Below the pieces are notes generated by a model. The model worked only from the letters and a program-made list of their open reading frames with translations. It made no database searches and was not told the origin of the DNA. Below, in pieces: positions 1-7,781 of a stretch of 64,000 nucleotides of DNA (position 1 is its first letter; each line of letters begins with the position of its first letter). The position numbers were made by a program, and so were the translations under genes. The stretch comes from JAVBMC01 sp031552845 (lineage in GTDB: Bacteria > Verrucomicrobiota > Kiritimatiellia > RFP12 > DVOR01): NCBI GenBank assembly GCA_031552845.1, contig JAVBMC010000014.1, positions 1-64,000 on the forward strand. The letters are read 5' to 3'.

Positions 1-2
1 GC

Positions 3-158
3 CGCTTTGCTCCCAAAGGCAGCCGGTTAAGCCAGATCAGCCACCGCGAACTCGCCGAAGACGTCGCCTTCATCAACCGGCTTCCCCGCAAACTTTTTGA
101 CGGGCAAAGCGCTCTTGAGCTCTGGAATGCCGCCTTGAAAAAAGTCGCCAGAAAGTGA
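3..158 (+). CDS. IS30-type transposase, C-terminal fragment (cut by window start)
   Basis: An open frame enters from the left edge and ends with TGA at 156-158, giving about 51 residues. The visible peptide contains RFAPKGSRLS, then DVAFINRLPRKLFDG, then a final basic stretch. This matches the end of IS30-family integrase-core transposases, where an [RF]FPKG segment is followed by a N-R-PRK-L motif. Only the tail is in the window, so I cannot tell whether the element is intact. No terminal inverted repeat could be assigned in the following 200 bases. Family assignment rests on these two motifs only. Confidence 0.6.
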   Translation, partial: RFAPKGSRLSQISHRELAEDVAFINRLPRKLFDGQSALELWNAALKKVARK

Positions 159-159
159 A

Positions 160-395
160 ATCATTTATTGCAATGAACCGCGGTTGTGCGATACTGGGTA
201 GTAACTTATGCAGGACCTATAGACTGGTGACTTACGAATGTTCTGCCACTTGTGGACAAGTTGCTGGGTTAGGGTGAAAAAGATTATTGGTTGCGCCTGT
301 ATTTTTACGTATTAAGCTGAAATGTTGTGCGATGTGTTGTAGTGGGGGATAGAATGGTTTTATTCCGGGTCGCATCACGCCTAGGATTGAGGTTA
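160..395. other. intergenic stretch, no gene recognised
   Basis: AT-richer non-coding sequence between the transposase end and the repeat array. A 14-bp palindrome ACTTGT-GG-ACAAGT lies near 250-266. TTGTGCGAT occurs twice (about 184 and 323). I see no open frame with a ribosome site and no RNA gene. Confidence 0.4.
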
Positions 396-487
396 GAGGT
401 CAGGTGACCTCATACCCTGAGGTCAGAAAGCCTGCGAGTACGAGGTCAGAGAACCTCGTGCCCTGAGGTCAGGTGAGTTGCGGCCAG
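396..487. repeat. 23-bp tandem palindromic array A (4 units)
   Basis: Four units begin at 396, 419, 442 and 465, exactly 23 bases apart, each starting GAGGTCA. Unit 1 is a perfect 16-bp palindrome (GAGGTCA-GG-TGACCTC) followed by a 7-base spacer. Units 2-4 keep the left arm and degrade the right. Array A' at 30851-30971 has the same motif and the same order of unit variants (for example, unit 2 here and unit 3 there both contain CCTGCGAGT). It lies about 360 bases upstream of the promoter of the ABC exporter. Function unknown. Confidence 0.85.
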
Positions 488-850
488 AATATAAATGGTT
501 TTAACGGCGAATTATGATAAAAGATCTACCTCTCGCCCGTTCAACCAACGCCCTGTATCCACCGCTTTCAGGGAACAGGTGGCAAAACAACGCTTTAGAC
601 CATTGAGAGTGTTCATTAGGGGTACAGTTCAGCGCAATACGAGGCATTCAGTGAGAACTCTCAACATCCGTGTAGCCCTCTCTCTAATCTCCGCTCCGCG
701 ACTTCGCACCTCCGCGTTGACTCTACCTGCTGACGCACGCAAAACCGGTAGAAATGCCGGCGAGGATGTCGGTGCTCTCAAAACGTTGTGTGCGGTTTCG
801 CCGGTTTCTTCGGGGTTGTTGGGTGGCGTGGTTTGCGGGACGTTCGGTTC

Positions 851-879
851 TTGCGCTTACGGGATTTTTTTGATATACT
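851..879 (+). promoter_or_regulatory. sigma70-type promoter of the ABC exporter gene
   Basis: TTGCGC (851-856), a 17-base spacer and TATACT (874-879). The expected start is near 886, leaving a leader of about 30 bases before ATG 916, with GGAG at 902-905 as ribosome site. Confidence 0.6.
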
Positions 880-915
880 TACCAGCCCTTAGAAGCCCTG
901 TGGAGTGTCATAAAA

Positions 916-2811
916 ATGTTAAAAGAGTGGTTTGACCGTGATTATTCAGCCCGTGAAGTTTATGGGAGGCTGTTTAAGCGAGCGGCGAAGTATAAGTTTA
1001 TGTTGATCATGGGGGTGGTGTGCGGCATGTTCGTGGGGGGGATGTGGCTGCCGGTGTTTCAAATGCTGCAGCCGGCTTTGACACAGTTGCAGGCGGCGGA
1101 TCGGAAGAATGAGTCGGTTGCAGAGCGCGCGGCGGTCGAAAAGAAAATGAAGACGCCGGGGTGGTTTAAGGATGTGGAGAAGGTATGCAACGCCGTTGGC
1201 ATTAAGGCGACGAATCAGGAGGGCGAGGTCAGCACAATTTTCTTTTTGATGATGTTGGTAGTGATTCCTGCGGCATTGGCGTTTCGGCTGGCGACGGTGT
1301 ATCTCAACAACTATTGTCTGCGCTGGGCGGGGACGCATGTGGTGAAGGATTTGCGTAACGATTTGTTTGAGCATATGCAGAATCAGTCGCTGAGGTTCTT
1401 CGGGCGGATGGATGTGGGTAAGATCATGAGCCGTTGCGTGACAGACCCGACGGTGGTGGAGCAGGTGATTTCGGTGACAGTGGCGGAGATGTGCCGAGCG
1501 CCGTTTGAGATTTTGATTTCGATGGGCTTTGTGGTGTGGTATGCCATTCAAAATGACATGTTGTCGCTGATCGTAATCGCGGTAATCGGCTATCCGTTCT
1601 TTATCTGGCCATTAGTGTTGATTGGGCGCCGGGTGCGGAAGTGGGCGAAGAATGTGATGGAGCGTAATGCGGTGCTGAGCTCGGCACTGTTGGAGAATCT
1701 CACCGGCCAGCGCGTGGTGAAGGCGTATCACATGGAGGAGGAGGAGAACAAGCGCTTCCGTGAGTGTAATAAATATGTGGTGAAGTCGACCATGCGCCGT
1801 GTGCGCGTGAGCTTGGTCATTACGCCGCTGATGGAGTTTGTGAGTATCGCCTTGGCGGGCGTGTTCTTTGCTGTGTGCTTTTGGCAGGGCAAGACGTTTG
1901 CTGATATCGTGCCGTTACTGGTTCCGTTCATTGTGGCCTATAAGCCGTTGAAGTCGCTGGGTAAGATTCAGACATCGATTGAACAGGGACGCGCTTCGCT
2001 GGCGCGTATCTTTGCGTTATTGGATTTAGACACCTCTCTGCCGGAAGCCGCCAACCCTGTGTCGAAAAAGTCGTTTGATAGCGAGATTGCTTTTGATACG
2101 GTGAATTTCGCCTACAAGCAAAATGAGCGGCGCGTGGCTAGTGGAATCTCGTTCAAGCTGCCCAAGGGCAAAATGGTTGCGGTTGTCGGTGCCACCGGTT
2201 CGGGCAAGACGACGCTGGCGAATCTGCTGGCGCGCTTCTATGATCCCGATGACGGCGTCGTGAGCATGGACGGAGTTGACGTGCGGCAAATCGAGACAGT
2301 TGACCTGCGCCACTTGATCGGCATGGTCACGCAAGAGACGATTCTTTTCAATACAACGATCGCTGCCAACATCGCCTACGGCACACCCAACGCAACGCAA
2401 GAGCAGATTGAAGAGGCCGCGAAGATGGCCAACGCCCACCACTTCATCACGCAGTATCCGGACGGCTATAACCACATCGTCGGCGACAAGGGGTTTGTAC
2501 TCTCCGGCGGCGAGCGGCAGCGTATCGCCATCGCCCGCGCCATTGTCAAGAATCCCCCTGTGCTGATTCTCGACGAAGCCACCAGTGCGCTCGACACCGT
2601 GACTGAGCAGCAGGTACAGGAGGCGATCTCCCGCTTGATGGAAAACCGCACTGTATTCGCTATTGCCCATCGGTTGAGCACCGTGCGTGCGGCTGATTTG
2701 ATCTTGGTGCTCGAGAAAGGCGCCATCATTGAACGCGGTACGCATGACGAGCTTTACGCGCAGGGCGGCACCTACCGTCGCTTGTGCGACATTCAACACG
2801 CAGTCGCTTGA
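916..2811 (+). CDS. ABC exporter, fused permease and ATPase (MsbA-type half transporter)
   Basis: The 631-residue protein has an N-terminal exporter-type transmembrane domain (about residues 30-340, with hydrophobic segments near 30, 110 and 200-300) and a C-terminal ATPase. Walker A GATGSGKTT is at 425-433, signature LSGGERQ at 529-535, Walker B ending LDEATSALD at 552-560 and the switch histidine at 585, so it should be active. This architecture is that of lipid or lipid A flippases (MsbA) and multidrug exporters working as homodimers in the inner membrane. It is longer than typical MsbA (about 580) because of an insertion between the first two helices (about residues 55-100). The substrate cannot be read from the sequence. 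The next gene starts 9 bases downstream, so the two are probably cotranscribed. Confidence 0.9.
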   Translation: MLKEWFDRDYSAREVYGRLFKRAAKYKFMLIMGVVCGMFVGGMWLPVFQMLQPALTQLQAADRKNESVAERAAVEKKMKTPGWFKDVEKVCNAVGIKATNQEGEVSTIFFLMMLVVIPAALAFRLATVYLNNYCLRWAGTHVVKDLRNDLFEHMQNQSLRFFGRMDVGKIMSRCVTDPTVVEQVISVTVAEMCRAPFEILISMGFVVWYAIQNDMLSLIVIAVIGYPFFIWPLVLIGRRVRKWAKNVMERNAVLSSALLENLTGQRVVKAYHMEEEENKRFRECNKYVVKSTMRRVRVSLVITPLMEFVSIALAGVFFAVCFWQGKTFADIVPLLVPFIVAYKPLKSLGKIQTSIEQGRASLARIFALLDLDTSLPEAANPVSKKSFDSEIAFDTVNFAYKQNERRVASGISFKLPKGKMVAVVGATGSGKTTLANLLARFYDPDDGVVSMDGVDVRQIETVDLRHLIGMVTQETILFNTTIAANIAYGTPNATQEQIEEAAKMANAHHFITQYPDGYNHIVGDKGFVLSGGERQRIAIARAIVKNPPVLILDEATSALDTVTEQQVQEAISRLMENRTVFAIAHRLSTVRAADLILVLEKGAIIERGTHDELYAQGGTYRRLCDIQHAVA

Positions 2812-2819
2812 GGTGCAGC

Positions 2820-3356
2820 ATGAGCCAACCCAAAACAGTTTTACTCGGAGTCACCGGTTCCATCGCCGCCTACAAGTCGGCCGAGCTGGTGCGCCTGTTG
2901 CAGAAGAAAGGGCTGGACGTCCGCGTTATCATGACCGAGGGCGCCACCAAGTTCATCACGCCGCTGACCCTGCAAACACTGTCACGCAATCCCGTTGGCG
3001 TGCAGCAGTTCGACCTGCCTGCCGAGTGGTCGCCCGAGCACATCTCATTCGCTCAGCAAGCCGACATTCTCTTGATTGCGCCATGCACCGCGAATGTGAT
3101 TGCCAAACTCTCATACGGCATGGCCGACGACCTTTTAACTGCGACGGCTTTAGCCACCCGCGCACCGCTCTACATCGCTCCCGCCATGAACGACGGCATG
3201 TGGGACCACCCCGCCGTTCAAGAGAATCTGACGCGGCTGCGCGAACGCGGCGCAGTCATCATTGAACCTGAGACAGGCGACCTCGCCTGCGGTACGCAGG
3301 GCAAAGGACGCCTTGCCGATTTGAAAACCATCATCAGCGCTTTGCCGCTGGCCTAA
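2820..3356 (+). CDS. coaC: phosphopantothenoylcysteine decarboxylase (CoaC domain only)
   Basis: The 178-residue flavoprotein should decarboxylate 4'-phospho-N-pantothenoylcysteine to phosphopantetheine in CoA synthesis, using FMN. Visible family marks are GVTGSIAAYK at 10-19 (FMN site), the catalytic histidine H74 in SPEHISF, the PAMNDGMW motif at 121-128 and the substrate-clamp cysteine C157 in ACGTQGKGR. Most bacteria fuse this to the CoaB ligase; here the protein stops right after the clamp and no CoaB domain follows. ATG 2820 is preferred over an upstream in-frame start because a GAGG sequence overlaps the previous stop codon just before it. Confidence 0.85.
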   Translation: MSQPKTVLLGVTGSIAAYKSAELVRLLQKKGLDVRVIMTEGATKFITPLTLQTLSRNPVGVQQFDLPAEWSPEHISFAQQADILLIAPCTANVIAKLSYGMADDLLTATALATRAPLYIAPAMNDGMWDHPAVQENLTRLRERGAVIIEPETGDLACGTQGKGRLADLKTIISALPLA

Positions 3357-3368
3357 TTAATTGATCTT

Positions 3369-4208
3369 ATGATTCCGAACCTGACACTGATCGGCGAGAG
3401 TATTAACGACTCTGTTCCCTCCACGCAAGCATTCTTCGAGGCTAACGACATTGACGGACTCATCCGCTTGGCCAAGAGTCAGCAGGAAGCCGGCGCGGGC
3501 TATATCGATGTCAACGTGGGCTTGCGTACTGCGGAGTTCATGGCGGACCTCGTGCGCCGCATTGAGCCGGAAGTCTCCGTGCCGCTCTCGATTGATTCGC
3601 CTGCGATAGTGCTGGCCGAAGCCGGGCTCGCCGCGCTGTCGCCTGCCGGACATAAGCCCATCCTCAACTCCATCTCGCTGATGCGCACAGAGATGTTTGA
3701 GCTGGTGAAGATCCGTCCCTTCCGCCCCATCCTGCTCGTGTCGGAGAATGCCTCTGCGCCTTGCTTCACTGCGGAGGAAACGTACGATGCCGCCAAACAG
3801 CTCCTGCAACTCGCCGCACAGCATGGCATTTCGGCGTCGGATTGCATCTTTGATCCGGGCATCGCACCGGTCGGCACCGATATGGATGGCAACCTCAAGC
3901 GGTTGATGAATGCGTTGCGGTTAATGTCTGCTGACCCCGCTTTCAAGGGCGCGCATTATTCTGTTGGCCTGAGCAATTTCACCGTCATGCTGCCGCCTAC
4001 CTGCACCGATGGCTCGCCTGTCAAGTCGCCGCTCGAAAGCGCATTCCTCACCCGCGCCATGCCGCTGGGACTCGACCACATTATCGGCTCGGTCAAGCGC
4101 AAATATGCTATCCTGCCGGAGGGACATCCCGCGTTGCAATGTTTCGATGACTGCGCCGCTGCCGATGGCCCCGAGGGCGTTGAGCGCGTCTTGGAGTTTT
4201 ATTCGTAG
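3369..4208 (+). CDS. pterin-binding (methyltetrahydrofolate) methyltransferase-like protein
   Basis: The 279-residue protein has the TIM-barrel pterin-binding pattern shared by dihydropteroate synthase and methyltetrahydrofolate:corrinoid methyltransferases: GESIN near the N-terminus, then YIDVNVG, then LSIDSPA, NSISL and a FDPGIAP loop. The length and the GESIN/DVNVG forms fit the AcsE/MtgA-like methyltransferases better than folate-pathway FolP. A role in methyl transfer between folate and a corrinoid protein is therefore likely, but no corrinoid protein or B12-dependent partner lies in the window. It begins 12 bases after coaC and shows no clear ribosome site, so translational coupling is plausible. 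Confidence 0.75.
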   Translation: MIPNLTLIGESINDSVPSTQAFFEANDIDGLIRLAKSQQEAGAGYIDVNVGLRTAEFMADLVRRIEPEVSVPLSIDSPAIVLAEAGLAALSPAGHKPILNSISLMRTEMFELVKIRPFRPILLVSENASAPCFTAEETYDAAKQLLQLAAQHGISASDCIFDPGIAPVGTDMDGNLKRLMNALRLMSADPAFKGAHYSVGLSNFTVMLPPTCTDGSPVKSPLESAFLTRAMPLGLDHIIGSVKRKYAILPEGHPALQCFDDCAAADGPEGVERVLEFYS

Positions 4209-4217
4209 GTTAGCGAT

Positions 4218-4838
4218 ATGAAGACACCGCCAAAGATTACTGTTGAGCAGCGCCGCCGCAAGAAGCATAAGATCGAGGTCATCCGCCGCCAAGGCGAGCG
4301 TGCCATGGCAGAGATTGAGTACGGCACGCCTGATCCCTCGCTTCTCAGGGATCGCCGCGTGTTGCTGGGGATGATTTTCTTGCTGGTAGTCTTGGGCGTT
4401 TTTCTCATTGGCAAGACAAATAAAGCAACTGCTGAGCGGGCGAACTACCCGATGACCCGCGCGTTGAAGGAGATCGATATTCTGGCGATTGCGTTGGGGC
4501 GGTATCACTTCCATACAGGGGAATGGCCTGCCGCAACAAACGGGCTTGCCGCGTTGGCGTTCCACCCCGGTACGCCGAACTGGAATGGCCCTTATATCAA
4601 CCGTCCGAGCAAGGACCCGTGGGGTACAGCGTATATTTACACGCCGCCGAAAGCAGAATCAACCAACTGCCCGACTCTTTATTCCTGCGGCCCGGATAAG
4701 ACGCCCGGCACCGCAGATGATATCTACCCATCCAGCCCCGAGAAGTTTGATCCGGGGACGGCTTGGACAAACGGCTGGCGCTCTTATGCCGATCGTTACT
4801 ATCAGTATTACGATAAGCGTCCAGCACCCAGCCGTTAA
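4218..4838 (+). CDS. membrane-anchored protein with GspG-like pseudopilin domain
   Basis: The 206-residue protein has a basic cytoplasmic tail (RRRKKHK near residue 12), one membrane helix at about 50-70 and an extracytoplasmic domain. That domain resembles the C-terminal half of the type II secretion major pseudopilin: a helix with RALKEIDILAIALGRYHFHTG, then LPxxxxGL-like spacing, then the conserved DPWGTAYIY strand and a GPD-K-PGTADD calcium-type loop. There is no prepilin leader (no G-FTLxE), so it may be a pseudopilin-fold protein not processed by a prepilin peptidase. It is the last gene of the plus-strand group and converges on the next gene with a 10-base gap. Confidence 0.65.
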   Translation: MKTPPKITVEQRRRKKHKIEVIRRQGERAMAEIEYGTPDPSLLRDRRVLLGMIFLLVVLGVFLIGKTNKATAERANYPMTRALKEIDILAIALGRYHFHTGEWPAATNGLAALAFHPGTPNWNGPYINRPSKDPWGTAYIYTPPKAESTNCPTLYSCGPDKTPGTADDIYPSSPEKFDPGTAWTNGWRSYADRYYQYYDKRPAPSR

Positions 4839-4848
4839 TCCGTAAGGC

Positions 4849-7746
4849 TTACTTGCCGCCGAAGAGGCGGTGTAACACCACGGCGTTGGCGTCTATATCG
4901 TTTGGTTCGAACCGTTTTTCAGGCGGTCGTTTAGCTGTTGCGAATTCACCGCGGTAAACTGCCAGGCACCATTGGGCGTTAGGATTCTCGCCAAACTTCT
5001 GGGTCCAGCGTTCCGCGATGGCGTCCGCTTCTTTCGTTTTGCCCAGTTCGCGCAAAGCAAGAGCTGAGAGCAGGTCATTAGTGTTGAACCACGCGTACTC
5101 TTTCACAGGATGGTCGGCAAGCTTCTTCAAGAACTCCTCCCGACGATCAGGATTGCAAACGGCAAGCAGATAATTGTCCATCCGATAATCAATCAAATCC
5201 TCGTACGGTTTGCCGGCGCCTAAGCGTTCATCACGGATCTGAGACTGATGCACCAGCTTTGCGGCTTCCTCAAGCTGTTTAGCTTGGAGCAAGTGTGCTG
5301 CCTTCAACAGACAAGCGCCACGATAAATGTTATATTCGCTGGACGCGCCTTCATAGGGAATGACATTCATCGGCGCCATCACCTTCAACGCTTCATCGGG
5401 TTTATTCTGCAGCACCAGCAACCACGCTTGGCGGGCGGCGATGAAGTTGTTTTTCGGCATCCGCTTAGCATAGTCCGCGCCCGTGGCATACAGCTCGGCC
5501 TCTTTATCCTGCTTGTCATAGCAGTTCATTAAAGCAAAACCGACACGCCAGTTGTCTTGTACTTTCTTCGCGGTCAGGATATCCGCTTCCGCCTCTGCGT
5601 CCGGCTTGAGGAGGGCACGGTAACGGTAGAACGGCATGTAGTCGACATTCTTGCAGCTCTCCGCCAAGCGAAGTGCCTCGTCTTTGTTCCCGCAGGAATG
5701 ATTGAGCAGGGCGAGGTAATAACGCGGCTGCCAGGCATCTGTCTGCTTGCAGACCCACTCCAGCATCGGAAAGTGAGCAGGGCGGAACGGCACTACGAAG
5801 TCGGGCGAGAGCTTGGTGCCTTCGGTCAGCAGCTTCTTAGCCGCTTTAGCATTATCCTTGACTGTTGCCAGCAGATAGGCCTGGTGATATTTGATCAATG
5901 GCCAAGCCGGGGCAAGCGAGAGGATTTCCAACGCCTCGTCGATGCACCCCGCACGTTGATACCAAATAGCCATGTCGGCATAGGTCTCCTGCGGAAGCTC
6001 ACCGTTGACGTACTTAGTGAACTCCTTGCGGTTGCCGCCCATGGTTTGTTCAAAGCGGGCGGAGTGGAAGAGCGGGAATACATCGAGCGCTTTCTCTTGA
6101 AACGCCTTCGCTTGTTCAAGGTGCCCCAGCTTGCGGCAGCAAATCATCCGCATAAGTAAAGCGTCGAGGTTCAGCGTATTGCTCTGCAAGCTTCTTTCCG
6201 CCAGCTCGAGCGCATTCTCCCATTTGCCTTCACGCATAAAGATCATCCCGAGGGCGACATAAGCGGGTGAACGATAGGTCGGTGAGTAAGCGGCAATACC
6301 GAGACGCTCTTTGGCGACGGAAGGCTTGCCCAACGCATCGCAGGCCAGACCGCACAGGTAGTTGGCTTCACTGTCGTAAGCATTGACGCGCAAAGCTCGC
6401 TCGCTTGTTTCGCGGGCTTCCTGATAACGGCCTTCGCGCAACAGCAAGGAAGCCAAGCGGTTCAACGCCGGAGCAAACCACGGTTCTTTGGCGAGTGATG
6501 CGCGCAGCTTCTTTTCAGCAGGCAGCCAGTCGCGTTGATTGAGTGACTGTTCGCCATCTAAGTACAACGCATAGGCGGAGTCGGGTGCCAGCTCTTCAGC
6601 GGGCGGCGGCAGGTGAGGACGTTCCGTCAAATCTTCCGTTGTTGCTCCAACCTGCAGCTCTTCCACTTTATAGACGGGGCTCCAGCGGTCGATAAATACA
6701 TCGGTTGCGCCCGGTGCGAATGACGGGTTTTTGAACGGCGTCAGCTCACTCCCGGCGGTGGGTTGTGTGAACATGCGGCCTGCTTGCAGTTCGGTGTATT
6801 GACCGTCGGTGTCGGTCAGGAGGTCCTCCCAGATGCCGCCTGCGCGGGATTGCGACCAAAACCAAATCTTGCGTCCCAAACGGTCCCACGTGGGTGAATC
6901 GTGGCGCGTGCCGAATTGGTCGTCATGCCAGTAGGCGCCATAGAAACCGGAGTCTCCGCCGACAACGTGGCACGACTTGTCCCCGCCGAATGCGTTGTTA
7001 GCATAGACTGACAGGTCGCGACCCTTTTCATCAACGGGATATTCTTGGCGTACGCCCTCGTGTGCGATGGAGTGGCTGCCGGGGAAGAAGACCTGCATGC
7101 CGCGTCCGGCTTTGTAGGCGGCGTTCATCCATTGATAATAGGGCTGGTCGAGCTGTGAGCCGTTGAACCATGTGGTGCGCGTGGTGAAGAAGTTGTCATC
7201 CGCGCCGACGCGGATTTCCACCATCCACAGCGTACGGGATATCCAGTCGTGGTAGGAGACGTAACAGCTGGCACTGCCGTCCGCGTTCTTACGGGTGTAG
7301 TAGTCTACGGGCGCCGACGTTGTGGCCGCGTGTCCCAGCACGCCGAAGTTGAACTCAATGCCGCCGGCAGTCCAAGGTCCGCGCATGGCGATGTTACGGA
7401 ACTTGACCACGTTGTTATAATAGACAAAATCCTTGCCGGTCTTCTTGTCGATGGCACCCCATACCTTGCCGCCGATCTCGGGGAAGATAGTGACGGCGAC
7501 TTTGTCGTTCTCCAGCACGACGCTCTGCCAAAGACGGTTGGTCGGCGTATACTCATAACCGTCAAAGCGGTGATAAGGATACATTCTTCCGGGCGGGTAG
7601 GGCGTTGGATTCGGATCGCCATACCCGTACGTCTTCATGCTGATCTTCTCTTCGCGTAACTCCGTCTTCGCAAAGCAGGTGCTGCCTGCGAAAATGATTG
7701 CCCCGATGGCTGCATAACGCTGCCATGTTGATTTGTTCATATGCAT
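4849..7746 (-). CDS. secreted DUF5107 domain protein with TPR repeats
   Basis: The 965-residue protein has a signal peptide (hydrophobic core around 12-25, ending STCFA). A beta-sandwich of the DUF5107 type follows (about 30-390), recognisable by LENDKVAVTIFPEIGGKV and the aldose-epimerase-like strand pattern. Most of the remainder is helical TPR-like repeats (LNRLASLLLREGRYQEA, NYLCGLACDALGKP and others, about 410-900). Proteins of this type in PVC bacteria and Bacteroidetes lie in polysaccharide-use regions and are thought to bind or process sugars; no activity is proven. AAGGGG lies just before the first ATG (7746); the ATG at 7740 is an alternative. It follows two FAD oxidoreductases on the same strand and may share their transcript. 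Confidence 0.8.
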   Translation of the reverse strand: MHMNKSTWQRYAAIGAIIFAGSTCFAKTELREEKISMKTYGYGDPNPTPYPPGRMYPYHRFDGYEYTPTNRLWQSVVLENDKVAVTIFPEIGGKVWGAIDKKTGKDFVYYNNVVKFRNIAMRGPWTAGGIEFNFGVLGHAATTSAPVDYYTRKNADGSASCYVSYHDWISRTLWMVEIRVGADDNFFTTRTTWFNGSQLDQPYYQWMNAAYKAGRGMQVFFPGSHSIAHEGVRQEYPVDEKGRDLSVYANNAFGGDKSCHVVGGDSGFYGAYWHDDQFGTRHDSPTWDRLGRKIWFWSQSRAGGIWEDLLTDTDGQYTELQAGRMFTQPTAGSELTPFKNPSFAPGATDVFIDRWSPVYKVEELQVGATTEDLTERPHLPPPAEELAPDSAYALYLDGEQSLNQRDWLPAEKKLRASLAKEPWFAPALNRLASLLLREGRYQEARETSERALRVNAYDSEANYLCGLACDALGKPSVAKERLGIAAYSPTYRSPAYVALGMIFMREGKWENALELAERSLQSNTLNLDALLMRMICCRKLGHLEQAKAFQEKALDVFPLFHSARFEQTMGGNRKEFTKYVNGELPQETYADMAIWYQRAGCIDEALEILSLAPAWPLIKYHQAYLLATVKDNAKAAKKLLTEGTKLSPDFVVPFRPAHFPMLEWVCKQTDAWQPRYYLALLNHSCGNKDEALRLAESCKNVDYMPFYRYRALLKPDAEAEADILTAKKVQDNWRVGFALMNCYDKQDKEAELYATGADYAKRMPKNNFIAARQAWLLVLQNKPDEALKVMAPMNVIPYEGASSEYNIYRGACLLKAAHLLQAKQLEEAAKLVHQSQIRDERLGAGKPYEDLIDYRMDNYLLAVCNPDRREEFLKKLADHPVKEYAWFNTNDLLSALALRELGKTKEADAIAERWTQKFGENPNAQWCLAVYRGEFATAKRPPEKRFEPNDIDANAVVLHRLFGGK

Positions 7747-7781
7747 TGTGTCCCCTTTAATAAAATGCTTCTGCTTGGTGA

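Noticed and set aside
495..935. 146-residue open frame before the ABC exporter gene
   Set aside because: No ribosome site, a composition unlike its neighbours, and it runs through repeat-derived sequence (CTCCGCG blocks) and over the promoter of the next gene.
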